Of a stretch of 6,359 nt of DNA, positions 1 through 5,613 are shown in pieces. The notes under the pieces were generated by a model, which did no database searches, was not told the DNA's origin, and saw only the letters and a program-made list of their open reading frames with translations. This DNA comes from Betaproteobacteria bacterium (GTDB lineage: Bacteria > Pseudomonadota > Gammaproteobacteria > Burkholderiales > Burkholderiaceae_C). The position numbers and the translations under genes are program-made. The stretch is from positions 1 through 6,359 of the forward strand of contig VBCQ01000290.1 in NCBI GenBank assembly GCA_005882155.1, in the 5' to 3' direction. How positions within the stretch are numbered: the first letter of the stretch is position 1; every line of letters starts with the position of its first letter.

Positions 1-114
1 AGCATCACCGTCAAGCTGATCAACCCGATCGCGATGGAAGAGGGCCTGCGCTTTGCGATCCGCGAGGGCGGACGCACCGTGGGTGCCGGCGTCGTCGCGA
101 AAATCATCGAGTAA
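1..114 (+). CDS. tuf: Elongation factor Tu, C-terminal end (partial)
   Basis: The first 37 codons of the window, read in frame 1 to the TAA at 112-114, encode the end of EF-Tu. This is the GTPase that delivers aminoacyl-tRNA to the ribosomal A site. The segment is the last part of beta-barrel domain 3 and contains the highly conserved stretch MEEGLRFAIREGGRTVGAG, followed by VVAKIIE at the C-terminus, an ending I associate with betaproteobacterial EF-Tu. The start, the GTPase domain and domain 2 lie upstream of the window. The gene ends 14 bases before rpsJ with no terminator between them, so the two are probably co-transcribed, as in a str operon (rpsL-rpsG-fusA-tuf) that runs on into rpsJ. 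Many proteobacteria carry two tuf copies, and which one this is cannot be told here. Confidence 0.97.
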   Translation, partial: SITVKLINPIAMEEGLRFAIREGGRTVGAGVVAKIIE

Positions 115-128
115 AGGTCGGGACCATC

Positions 129-440
129 ATGCAAAAGCAAAAGATCCGCATTCGCCTGAAGGCGTTTGACTACAAGCTGATCGACCAGTCGGCACTCGAA
201 ATCGTCGACACCGCCAAGCGCACCGGCGCGATCGTCAAGGGCCCCGTGCCCTTGCCGACTCGCATGCAGCGTTTCGACATTCTGCGTTCGCCGCACGTCA
301 ACAAGACGAGTCGCGACCAGTTCGAAATCCGCACGCACCAGCGCTTGATGGACATCGTCGATCCGACCGACAAGACGGTCGACGCGCTGATGAAGCTGGA
401 CCTGCCGGCCGGCGTCGACGTCGAGATCAAGCTGCAGTAA
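129..440 (+). CDS. rpsJ: 30S ribosomal protein S10 (NusE)
   Basis: This encodes a 103-residue protein, the same length as E. coli S10, and aligns along its whole length from memory: QKIRIRLKAFDYKLID at the N-terminus, the long loop around residues 38-60 (GPVPLPTR, then SPHVNK), the signature RDQFEIRTHQR (62-72) and KTVDALMKLDLPAGVDV near the end. S10 is a 30S head protein. In the family it is also NusE, which pairs with NusB in antitermination and contacts NusG to couple transcription to translation. The start ATG has a GGGA motif 5 bases upstream and an AAAGG farther back (113-117, overlapping the tuf stop). It sits close behind tuf but is separated from rplC by 158 bases containing a promoter, so it may belong transcriptionally to the tuf unit rather than to the following genes. 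Confidence 0.98.
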   Translation: MQKQKIRIRLKAFDYKLIDQSALEIVDTAKRTGAIVKGPVPLPTRMQRFDILRSPHVNKTSRDQFEIRTHQRLMDIVDPTDKTVDALMKLDLPAGVDVEIKLQ

Positions 441-460
441 CTCGCGAGTCGATCGGGCGG

Positions 461-488
461 TTGCGACGCGAGTCGCCTCTGCTACAAT
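461..488 (+). promoter_or_regulatory. Predicted sigma-70 promoter for rplC and downstream genes
   Basis: TTGCGA at 461-466 matches the -35 consensus in five of six positions. TACAAT at 483-488 matches the -10 consensus in five of six. The spacer is 16 bases. The promoter begins 20 bases after the rpsJ stop codon, and transcription would start near 495, giving an untranslated leader of about 100 bases before rplC. It is a sequence-based prediction only. It implies that the S10 operon from rplC onward can be transcribed independently of tuf-rpsJ. Confidence 0.72.
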
Positions 489-500
489 CGCAGGCTTTCC

Positions 501-528
501 GCAAGGCGCATCAACGGGTGCGCCTTGC
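501..528 (+). promoter_or_regulatory. Perfect 10-bp hairpin in the rplC leader
   Basis: GCAAGGCGCA (501-510) and TGCGCCTTGC (519-528) are exact reverse complements separated by the 8-base loop TCAACGGG. The structure would form just after the predicted transcription start. No run of T follows (the next bases are AATCAGTC), so it does not look like an intrinsic terminator. It may be part of a ribosomal-protein-responsive leader, possibly sensing L4 as the E. coli S10 leader does, or a 5' stabilising stem. The regulatory role is inference. Confidence 0.6.
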
Positions 529-571
529 AATCAGTCAGTCCGGCCAATCGATGTCGGGCGTTCGAAACAAA

Positions 572-587
572 AGCTTCCTCGGAAGCT
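572..587 (+). promoter_or_regulatory. Hairpin touching the rplC ribosome binding site
   Basis: AGCTTC (572-577) pairs with GAAGCT (582-587) around the tetraloop CTCG. The stem ends directly against the Shine-Dalgarno GGAG at 588-591, which lies 7 bases before the rplC ATG. A stem stacked against the ribosome binding site is a common arrangement for translational control in ribosomal protein leaders. Here the site itself remains single-stranded in this fold, so any inhibition would need a bound protein or an alternative structure. No direct evidence for function is available. Confidence 0.5.
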
Positions 588-598
588 GGAGAAAAACC

Positions 599-1270
599 AT
601 GAGTCTGAGCAATCGTCTCGGATTGCTGGGCCGCAAGGTGGGCATGATGCGCATCTTCACGGACGATGGCGACGCCATTCCCGTGACCGTGCTTGACGTG
701 TCGAACAACCGCGTCACCCAGGTCAAGACCCCAGAGACCGACGGCTACAGCGCCATCCAGGTGGCGTTCGGCTCGCGCAAAGCATCGCGCGTGTCCAAAC
801 CCGAAGCCGGCCACCTCGCGAAAGCGGGCGTCGAAGCGGGTGAAATCCTCAAGGAATTCCGTGTCGCTGTCGACGTGGCTGCCGGCTTCCAGCCTGGCGC
901 CCAAGTTCCGGTGACGACCTTTGCTGTTGGCCAAATGGTCGACGTGCAGGGCACCTCGATCGGCAAGGGCTTCACCGGCACGATCAAGCGCCACAACTTC
1001 AGCTCGCAGCGCGCGTCGCACGGCAACAGCCGCTCGCACAACGTGCCGGGTTCGATCTCGATGGCGCAGGACCCCGGCCGCGTGTTCCCGGGCAAGAAGA
1101 TGTCCGGCCAGCTCGGCGACGTCACGAAGACCACGCAGAACCTCGACATCGTTCGCATCGACGAAGCCCGCCAGCTGCTGCTGGTGCGCGGCGCCGTTCC
1201 GGGCTCGAAGAACGGCCATGTGGTCGTGAGCCCTGCGGTCAAGGTCAAGGCGAAGAAAGGAGCCCAGTGA
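599..1270 (+). CDS. rplC: 50S ribosomal protein L3
   Basis: This encodes a 223-residue protein (E. coli L3 has 209). L3 binds 23S rRNA early in 50S assembly and sends an extension toward the peptidyl transferase centre. Visible L3 features are LGRKVGMMRIF near the N-terminus, KPEAGHLAKAGVEAGE (67-82), GTSIGKGFTGTIKRHNF (118-134) and the central extension HGNSRSHNVPGSI followed by PGKKMSGQLG (164-173). Q157 aligns with E. coli Q150, which is methylated by PrmB. The ATG at 599 is chosen because GGAG lies 7 bases upstream and the L3-like sequence begins there. The in-frame ATG at 551 and TTG at 461 would add residues with no L3 similarity, and the TTG is part of the predicted promoter. Its stop TGA overlaps the rplD start, suggesting translational coupling. 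Confidence 0.97.
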   Translation: MSLSNRLGLLGRKVGMMRIFTDDGDAIPVTVLDVSNNRVTQVKTPETDGYSAIQVAFGSRKASRVSKPEAGHLAKAGVEAGEILKEFRVAVDVAAGFQPGAQVPVTTFAVGQMVDVQGTSIGKGFTGTIKRHNFSSQRASHGNSRSHNVPGSISMAQDPGRVFPGKKMSGQLGDVTKTTQNLDIVRIDEARQLLLVRGAVPGSKNGHVVVSPAVKVKAKKGAQ

Positions 1271-1890
1271 TGCAGCTCGAGCTCCTGAATGAACAAGGCC
1301 AGGCGACGTCGAAGGTCGACGCGCCCGATACCGTGTTCGCGCGTGACTACAACGAAGCGCTGGTGCATCAAGTCGTCGTCGCCTTCCAGGCCAACGCGCG
1401 TCAAGGCACGCGTGCCCAGCTCGACCGCGCCGAGGTCAAGCACTCGACGAAGAAGCCGTGGCGCCAGAAGGGCACCGGCCGCGCTCGTGCCGGTATGACC
1501 TCGTCGCCGCTGTGGCGTGGAGGCGGTCGGATCTTCCCGAACAGCCCCGACGAAAACTTCAGCCAGAAGGTCAACAAGAAGATGTACCGCGCGGGCATGG
1601 CTGCGATCCTGTCGCAGCTGGCGCGCGAAGGCCGCTTGGCGGTGGTGGACTCGATCACTGTCGATGCGCCCAAAACCAAGTTGCTGGCCGCCAAGTTCAA
1701 GGCGATGGGCCTCGACTCGGTGCTGGTGATCGCCGACCGCGTCGACGACAACCTGCTGCTCGCGTCACGCAATCTTGCCAACGTGCTGGTGGTCGAGCCA
1801 CGCTACGCCGACCCGCTGTCCCTCGTCTTCTACAAGAAGGTGCTGGTGACCAAGGGTGCGATGGAGCAACTCAAGGAGATGCTGGCATGA
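1270..1890 (+). CDS. rplD: 50S ribosomal protein L4
   Basis: This encodes a 206-residue protein (E. coli L4 has 201). L4 binds 23S rRNA and its long internal loop lines the nascent peptide exit tunnel. That loop is visible at about residues 45-95, with the hallmark KKPWRQKGTGRARAG (61-75) and SPLWRGGGRIFP (79-90). The rest is the Rossmann-like globular domain ending LKEMLA. In E. coli, free L4 also represses its own operon through the S10 leader, so L4 is the first candidate ligand for the structured leader upstream of rplC here. The ATG at 1270 shares a base with the rplC stop (TGATG) and has AAAGGAG 7 bases upstream. A GTG one codon earlier is in frame but worse placed. The end overlaps rplW by four bases (ATGA). 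Confidence 0.98.
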   Translation: MQLELLNEQGQATSKVDAPDTVFARDYNEALVHQVVVAFQANARQGTRAQLDRAEVKHSTKKPWRQKGTGRARAGMTSSPLWRGGGRIFPNSPDENFSQKVNKKMYRAGMAAILSQLAREGRLAVVDSITVDAPKTKLLAAKFKAMGLDSVLVIADRVDDNLLLASRNLANVLVVEPRYADPLSLVFYKKVLVTKGAMEQLKEMLA

Positions 1891-2201
1891 GCACCGCGAA
1901 ATTCAACGAGGGCCGATTGGCCCAGGTGCTGGTGGCGCCGATCGTCTCCGAGAAGGCGACGATGATCGCCGAGAAGCGCAACCAGGTGCTGTTCAAGGTG
2001 CTGCGCGACGCGACCAAGCCCGAGATCAAGGCGGCCGTCGAACTGATGTTCAAGGTCGAGGTCGAGTCGGTGCAGACCGTCACGCAAAAGGGCAAGACCA
2101 AAAAGTTTGGTCGCTCCATCGGCCGCCGTGATCACGTCAAGAAGGCGTATGTCGCATTGAAGCCGGGCCAGGAGCTCAACTTCTCCGGGGAGGCCGCGTA
2201 A
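1887..2201 (+). CDS. rplW: 50S ribosomal protein L23
   Basis: This encodes a 104-residue protein (E. coli L23 has 100). L23 sits at the mouth of the peptide exit tunnel and is the docking site for trigger factor and the signal recognition particle. The conserved segment APIVSEKA (17-24) includes E22, which corresponds to E. coli E18, the key contact for trigger factor. Other family features are DATKPEIKAAVELMFKVEV, the basic loop KGKTKKFGRSIGRR and the end VKKAYVALKPGQELNF. The start ATG overlaps the rplD stop as ATGA, with AAGGAG 8 bases upstream, and its own stop overlaps the rplB start (TAATG). Both junctions suggest coupled translation, in keeping with the need for equal amounts of these subunits. 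Confidence 0.97.
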   Translation: MSTAKFNEGRLAQVLVAPIVSEKATMIAEKRNQVLFKVLRDATKPEIKAAVELMFKVEVESVQTVTQKGKTKKFGRSIGRRDHVKKAYVALKPGQELNFSGEAA

Positions 2202-3025
2202 TGGCCGTCATCAAAGTCAAACCGACCTCGCCCGGCCGCCGCGCCGTCGTGAAGGTGGTGCATTCGCACCTGCACAAGGGCAAGCCCGAAGCGTCGCTGC
2301 TCGAGCCGCAGTTCCAGCACGCGGGTCGCAACAACAACGGGCACATCACGATTCGCCACAAGGGCGGTGGTCACAAGCACCACTACCGCGTGGTCGACTT
2401 TGTGCGCAACAAGGACGGCATCCCGGCGAAGGTCGAACGCATCGAGTACGACCCGAACCGCACGGCGCACATCGCGCTGGTGTGCTACGCCGACGGCGAG
2501 CGCCGCTACATCCTCGCCCCGCGCGGTCTCGATGTCGGCGCAACGATCATGAGCGGCGCCGAGGCGCCTATCAAGGCCGGCAACACGCTGCCGATTCGCA
2601 ACATCCCGGTCGGCTCGACAGTGCACTGCGTCGAGATGCTCCCCGGCAAGGGCGCGCAGATCGCGCGCTCGGCGGGCACGGCCGTGACGCTGCTGGCGCG
2701 CGAAGGCATCTACGCGCAGCTTCGCTTGCGCTCGGGTGAAGTGCGCAAGATCCATATCGATTGCCGCGCGACGATCGGCGAAGTGGCCAACGAAGAGCAC
2801 AACCTGCGCCAGTACGGCAAGGCCGGTGCGAAGCGCTGGAAGGGCATCCGACCGACGGTTCGTGGCGTCGCAATGAACCCGGTCGATCACCCGCACGGCG
2901 GCGGCGAAGGCCGCACCGGTGAAGGCCAGGTGCCGGTGTCGCCGTGGAACACGATGACCAAGGGCTACCGTACTCGCAACAACAAGCGTACGCAGACGAT
3001 GATCGTCGCGCGTCGCAAGAAGTAA
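2201..3025 (+). CDS. rplB: 50S ribosomal protein L2
   Basis: This encodes a 274-residue protein (E. coli L2 has 273), similar to L2 from end to end. L2 binds 23S rRNA, is needed for subunit association and lies near the peptidyl transferase centre. The N-terminal part shows KPTSPGRR and then GGGHKHHYRVVDF (55-67). The middle is the OB/SH3-like RNA-binding core (LPIRNIPVGSTVHCVEM). The C-terminal part has the most conserved stretch, AMNPVDHPHGGGEGR (224-238), in which H230 corresponds to E. coli H229, a residue reported as important for peptidyl transfer activity. It ends in basic residues (ARRKK). The start shares a base with the rplW stop and is preceded by GGGGAGG 7-8 bases upstream. Confidence 0.99.
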   Translation: MAVIKVKPTSPGRRAVVKVVHSHLHKGKPEASLLEPQFQHAGRNNNGHITIRHKGGGHKHHYRVVDFVRNKDGIPAKVERIEYDPNRTAHIALVCYADGERRYILAPRGLDVGATIMSGAEAPIKAGNTLPIRNIPVGSTVHCVEMLPGKGAQIARSAGTAVTLLAREGIYAQLRLRSGEVRKIHIDCRATIGEVANEEHNLRQYGKAGAKRWKGIRPTVRGVAMNPVDHPHGGGEGRTGEGQVPVSPWNTMTKGYRTRNNKRTQTMIVARRKK

Positions 3026-3034
3026 GGAGCCGAC

Positions 3035-3313
3035 ATGACGCGCTCACTGAAAAAAGGTCCGTTCGTCGACCACCACCTGATGGCCAAGGTCGAGAAGGCC
3101 ACGGCGATCAAGGACAAGAAGCCGATCAAGACCTGGTCGCGCCGCAGCACGATCCTGCCCGACTTCATCCGCCTGACTATCGCCGTGCACAACGGTAAGC
3201 AGCATGTGCCGGTCTACGTCACCGACCAGATGGTCGGCCACAAGCTCGGTGAATTTGCGCTGACGCGCACGTTCAAGGGCCACCCGGCCGACAAGAAGGC
3301 CGCGAAGAAATAA
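3035..3313 (+). CDS. rpsS: 30S ribosomal protein S19
   Basis: This encodes 92 residues, the same length as E. coli S19. S19 is a small basic protein of the 30S head. It forms a complex with S13 that binds 16S rRNA and contacts the A-site tRNA and the 50S through bridge B1a. Visible features are RSLKKGPFVDHHL at the N-terminus, KTWSRRSTILPDFI (32-45), and the family signature GHKLGEFALTRTFKGH (68-83), followed by a lysine-rich tail. The start ATG lies 9 bases after the rplB stop. The Shine-Dalgarno AAGGAG (3024-3029) overlaps the rplB stop codon, so ribosomes ending rplB can restart here. Confidence 0.98.
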   Translation: MTRSLKKGPFVDHHLMAKVEKATAIKDKKPIKTWSRRSTILPDFIRLTIAVHNGKQHVPVYVTDQMVGHKLGEFALTRTFKGHPADKKAAKK

Positions 3314-3324
3314 GGATGACGACG

Positions 3325-3654
3325 ATGGAAACCCGTTCAATCGTTCGCGGCGTCCGCCTCTCGGCCGACAAAGGTCGGCTGGTGGCCGACATGATCCGCG
3401 GCAAGAAGGTCGACCAGGCGATCAACATCCTGACGTTCACCCCGAAGAAGGCAGCCGGCATCATCAAGAAATGCCTCGAGTCGGCAATCGCCAATGCCGA
3501 GCACAACGACGGCGCCGACATCGACGAGTTGAAGGTCAAGACGATCTATGTCGAGCAAGGCACGACGCTGAAGCGCTTCTCTGCACGCGCCAAGGGCCGC
3601 GGCAACCGCATCGTGAAGCCGACCTGCCACGTCTACGTGACCGTCGGGAACTGA
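3325..3654 (+). CDS. rplV: 50S ribosomal protein L22
   Basis: This encodes a 109-residue protein (E. coli L22 has 110). L22 binds all domains of 23S rRNA, and its long beta-hairpin reaches into the exit tunnel beside L4; changes in that loop cause macrolide resistance in E. coli. The globular part shows GVRLSADKGRLVADMIRGKKVDQA in outline. The hairpin is at about residues 78-98 (TTLKRFSARAKGRGNRI), and the end is PTCHVYVTVGN. Two in-frame ATGs are possible. The one at 3316 lies inside the AAGGATGA ribosome binding motif and would have no proper site of its own, whereas the one at 3325 has GGA 8 bases upstream and gives the METRSIVRGVR N-terminus typical of the family. The second is therefore preferred. 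Confidence 0.96.
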   Translation: METRSIVRGVRLSADKGRLVADMIRGKKVDQAINILTFTPKKAAGIIKKCLESAIANAEHNDGADIDELKVKTIYVEQGTTLKRFSARAKGRGNRIVKPTCHVYVTVGN

Positions 3655-3663
3655 AGGACCACC

Positions 3664-4596
3664 ATGGGACAAAAGATTCATCCGGTTGGCTTCCGCCTTC
3701 CCGTCACGCGCAACTGGGCGTCGCGTTGGTACGCGTCGAACCAGAACTTCGCGACGATGCTGGCCGAAGATCTGAAGGTGCGTGAATTTCTGAAGGCGCG
3801 GCTGAAGAGCGCCGCGGTGTCGCGCATCCTCATCGAGCGCCCCGCCAAGAACGCGCGGATCACGATCTTCTCGGCACGTCCGGGCGTCGTGATCGGCAAG
3901 AAGGGCGAGGACATCGAGAACCTGAAGGCCGAGCTGACGCGCCGCCTCGGCGTGCCGGTCGCGGTGAACATCGAAGAAGTGCGCAAGCCCGAAATCGATG
4001 CGCAGCTGATCGCCGACAGCATCACCCAGCAACTTGAAAAGCGCATCATGTTTCGCCGCGCGATGAAGCGCGCGATGCAGAACGCGATGCGGCTCGGTGC
4101 GCAGGGCATCAAGATCATGTCGTCGGGTCGCTTGAACGGCATCGAAATCGCGCGCTGCGAGTGGTACCGCGAAGGCCGTGTGCCGCTTCACACGCTGAAG
4201 GCCGACATCGACTACGGCTTCTCGGAGGCGAAGACGACGTACGGCGTGATCGGCGTGAAGTGCTGGGTCTATCGCGGTGACCGTCTGGGTCACGGCGAGG
4301 CACCGAGTGCGACACCGATGCCGCAAGAAGAAGATCGCCGTCCGCGTCGCGGCGCGCGTCCCGGTGGACCGGACAACCGTGGTCGTCCGGGCGGTGGTGG
4401 TTTCGACCGAGGCGCTCCAGGCCGTGGTGCACCCGATCGTGGCGCGCCGCGCCAAGCGGTCGCACCTGCAGTAGAAGGCGCCGACAAGTCCGCCGAGGCG
4501 GGTGGCGAAGCGCCGAAGACGCCTGCAGTCAAGCGCGTACGCAAGGCCGTGGCGCCGGCGGGCACGCCGCCCAAGGGCGAGGCCAAAGGAGAATAA
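3664..4596 (+). CDS. rpsC: 30S ribosomal protein S3 with long C-terminal extension
   Basis: This encodes 310 residues, against 233 in E. coli. S3 lies at the mRNA entry channel of the 30S and has helicase activity with S4 and S5. The N-terminal half starts GQKIHPVGFRLPV and carries a KH type 2 RNA-binding domain whose GxxG loop is GKKG (78-81). The C-terminal domain includes FRRAMKRAMQNAMRLGAQG; R131, R132 and K135 match the residues tied to helicase activity in E. coli. The conserved fold ends near residue 208 (GVKCWVYRGDRL). The remaining 100 residues are a disordered-looking tail rich in Gly, Arg, Pro and Ala, with repeats of GAPxRG and then Ala/Lys/Glu-rich sequence. The tail stays in frame to the rplP ribosome binding site, so it is real coding sequence. 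AAGGA lies 5 bases before the ATG. Confidence 0.98.
   Translation: MGQKIHPVGFRLPVTRNWASRWYASNQNFATMLAEDLKVREFLKARLKSAAVSRILIERPAKNARITIFSARPGVVIGKKGEDIENLKAELTRRLGVPVAVNIEEVRKPEIDAQLIADSITQQLEKRIMFRRAMKRAMQNAMRLGAQGIKIMSSGRLNGIEIARCEWYREGRVPLHTLKADIDYGFSEAKTTYGVIGVKCWVYRGDRLGHGEAPSATPMPQEEDRRPRRGARPGGPDNRGRPGGGGFDRGAPGRGAPDRGAPRQAVAPAVEGADKSAEAGGEAPKTPAVKRVRKAVAPAGTPPKGEAKGE
4294..4593 (+). other. Low-complexity tail of S3 (RG/GAP-rich repeat region)
   Basis: Residues 211-310 of S3 form a tail beyond the normal fold. The first part (219-262) is acidic then Arg/Gly/Pro-rich, with three near-repeats of the unit DRGAP or GRGAP between residues 248 and 262. The second part (264-310) is Ala/Pro-rich with VAPA twice and a Lys/Arg patch KRVRKAV. 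The region lacks hydrophobic core residues and is probably unstructured. Position on the ribosome (inference from S3 structure) places it on the solvent side of the 30S head near the mRNA entry, where it could touch RNA. Shorter tails occur in other betaproteobacterial S3 proteins. Confidence 0.8.
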
Positions 4597-4598
4597 AC

Positions 4599-5015
4599 AT
4601 GCTGCAACCAGCACGCAGAAAATTCCGCAAGGAACAGAAGGGCCGCAATACCGGCATCGCGACGCGTGGCGCCAAGGTGTCGTTCGGCGACTTCGGATTG
4701 AAGGCGACCGAGCGCGGCCGTTTGACGGCGCGCCAGATCGAGGCGGCACGCCGTGCAATCTCGCGTCACGTGAAGCGTGGCGGCCGCATCTGGATTCGCA
4801 TCTTCCCGGACAAGCCGATCTCGCAGAAGCCGGCCGAAGTCCGCATGGGCAATGGCAAGGGCAACCCCGAGTACTACGTCGCTGAAATCCAGCCCGGCAA
4901 GGTGCTCTACGAAATCAATGGCGTTCCTGAAGAGTTGGCTCGCGAAGCGTTCCTGCTGGCCTCGGCCAAGCTGCCGCTGAAGACGACCTTCGTGGCGCGC
5001 CAAGTGGGCACCTGA
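4599..5015 (+). CDS. rplP: 50S ribosomal protein L16
   Basis: This encodes a 138-residue protein (E. coli L16 has 136). L16 is a late-assembling protein that organises the A-site region of the 50S and contacts tRNA. Features are MLQPARRKFRKEQKGRN at the start, FGLKATERGRLTARQIEAARRAI (32-54) and RIWIRIFPDKPISQKPAEVRMGNGKG in outline (63-88). R82 corresponds to E. coli R81, the arginine hydroxylated by the oxygenase RoxA/YcfD. The end has PEELAREAFLLASAKLP. The start has a strong AAAGGAG 7 bases upstream, which lies inside the last codons of rpsC, and the gap to rpsC is only 2 bases. Confidence 0.98.
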   Translation: MLQPARRKFRKEQKGRNTGIATRGAKVSFGDFGLKATERGRLTARQIEAARRAISRHVKRGGRIWIRIFPDKPISQKPAEVRMGNGKGNPEYYVAEIQPGKVLYEINGVPEELAREAFLLASAKLPLKTTFVARQVGT

Positions 5016-5032
5016 GCTCACGGAGAACATTC

Positions 5033-5233
5033 ATGAAAGCATCTGAACTGCGCAGCAAGGACGTCGCCGGCCTCGAAAAGGAAGTCGCCGATTTGCTCAA
5101 GGCCCACTTCGGCCTGCGCATGCAAAAGGCGACTCAGCAGCTGAGCAACCACACGACCTTGGGCAACACCCGTCGTGACATCGCTCGTGCCAAGACCATC
5201 CTGGCCGAGAAGAAGAAAGGCGCTGCGAAATGA
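5033..5233 (+). CDS. rpmC: 50S ribosomal protein L29
   Basis: This encodes a small 66-residue protein (E. coli L29 has 63), an antiparallel helical hairpin. L29 binds next to L23 at the peptide exit tunnel and helps form the docking platform for trigger factor and SRP. Family features are MKASELRSKDVAGLEKEVADL, the conserved FGLRMQKATQQLSN in the second half of the hairpin, and TRRDIARAKTIL before a lysine-rich tail. The GGAG at 5022-5025 lies 7 bases before the ATG. It is 17 bases after the rplP stop, the widest gap within the block from rplC to rpsQ, and its own stop overlaps the rpsQ start. Confidence 0.96.
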   Translation: MKASELRSKDVAGLEKEVADLLKAHFGLRMQKATQQLSNHTTLGNTRRDIARAKTILAEKKKGAAK

Positions 5234-5511
5234 CGCAAGCTCAAGTCGAACCGAAGGTCAAGAACACCCGCACGCTGGTCGGCAAGGTGGTCAGCGACAA
5301 GCGCGCAAAGACCATCACCGTGCTGGTCGAGCGCCGCACCAAGCACGAGCTCTACGGCAAGATCGTCGCGAAGTCGAGCAAGTACCACGCGCACGACGAA
5401 AAGGGCGAGTACAAGATGGGCGATGTGGTCGAGATCGCCGAAAGCCGGCCGATCTCCAAGACCAAGTCGTGGGTCGTGACGCGCCTCGTCGAGAAGGCGC
5501 GCGAAGTCTAA
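5230..5511 (+). CDS. rpsQ: 30S ribosomal protein S17
   Basis: This encodes a 93-residue protein (E. coli S17 has 84); the extra length is mostly an N-terminal segment MTQAQVEPKVKN. S17 is a primary 16S rRNA-binding protein with an OB fold that stabilises the 30S body. Features are RTLVGKVVSDKRAKTITVLVERR (14-36), HELYGKIV and the family signature GDVVEIAESRPISKTKSW (64-81). The ATG overlaps the rpmC stop as ATGA. The Shine-Dalgarno AAAGG is 9 bases upstream, somewhat far, so coupling to rpmC translation is likely. In E. coli rplN follows after a short gap. Here a 102-base gap and a peroxiredoxin gene come first. Confidence 0.97.
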   Translation: MTQAQVEPKVKNTRTLVGKVVSDKRAKTITVLVERRTKHELYGKIVAKSSKYHAHDEKGEYKMGDVVEIAESRPISKTKSWVVTRLVEKAREV

Positions 5512-5613
5512 ATGCGCGACGCGCGGGGCCTTTGACGAGGCGCCGGGCAGCACGGTCGGTTCGCTGGAATACTGGCGGCCGGCCGTAATCATTTGGACTT
5601 CAAGGAGACGAAG
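5512..5613 (+). other. Gap between rpsQ and the peroxiredoxin gene, with an imperfect hairpin
   Basis: This 102-base stretch contains an imperfect inverted repeat: CGGGGCCT (5524-5531) pairs with AGGCGCCG (5538-5545), one mismatch in eight, around a loop TTGACG. No T-run follows, so it is not a convincing terminator; it could protect the 3' end of a processed S10-operon transcript. The loop resembles a -35 box, but no -10 lies at the right distance. A weak extended -10 (TGG then AATACT, 5565-5573) has no partner. A 10-base palindrome CGGCCGGCCG is at 5576-5585. The peroxiredoxin ribosome binding site AAGGAG is at 5602-5607. No clear promoter is seen, so read-through from the S10 operon is plausible. 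Confidence 0.4.

Noticed and set aside
501..528. Intrinsic terminator for the tuf-rpsJ transcript
   Set aside because: The stem is strong but followed by AATCAGTC and not a T-run, and it lies downstream of a promoter, so a leader element fits better.
461..598. N-terminal extension of L3 from the TTG at 461 or the ATG at 551
   Set aside because: The added residues have no L3 similarity and no ribosome binding site. The TTG is part of the predicted -35 box, and a good SD sits before the ATG at 599.
3316..3324. Earlier ATG for L22
   Set aside because: It overlaps the AAGGA Shine-Dalgarno motif that serves the ATG at 3325 and would have no properly spaced site of its own.
4360..4460. Frameshift or misassembly in the rpsC tail
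   Set aside because: The frame remains open through the repeats and ends precisely at the rplP ribosome binding site, and betaproteobacterial S3 proteins are known to have extended tails.
3337..4758. Long reverse-strand open frame of 473 codons across rplV, rpsC and the start of rplP
   Set aside because: It lies fully antisense to three well-recognised ribosomal genes. Its translation is rich in Arg, Ala and His with no recognisable domain, as expected from the reverse of GC-rich coding sequence.
5593..5613. TTG start adding seven residues to the peroxiredoxin
   Set aside because: It lies upstream of the AAGGAG that is ideally spaced for the ATG at 5614.
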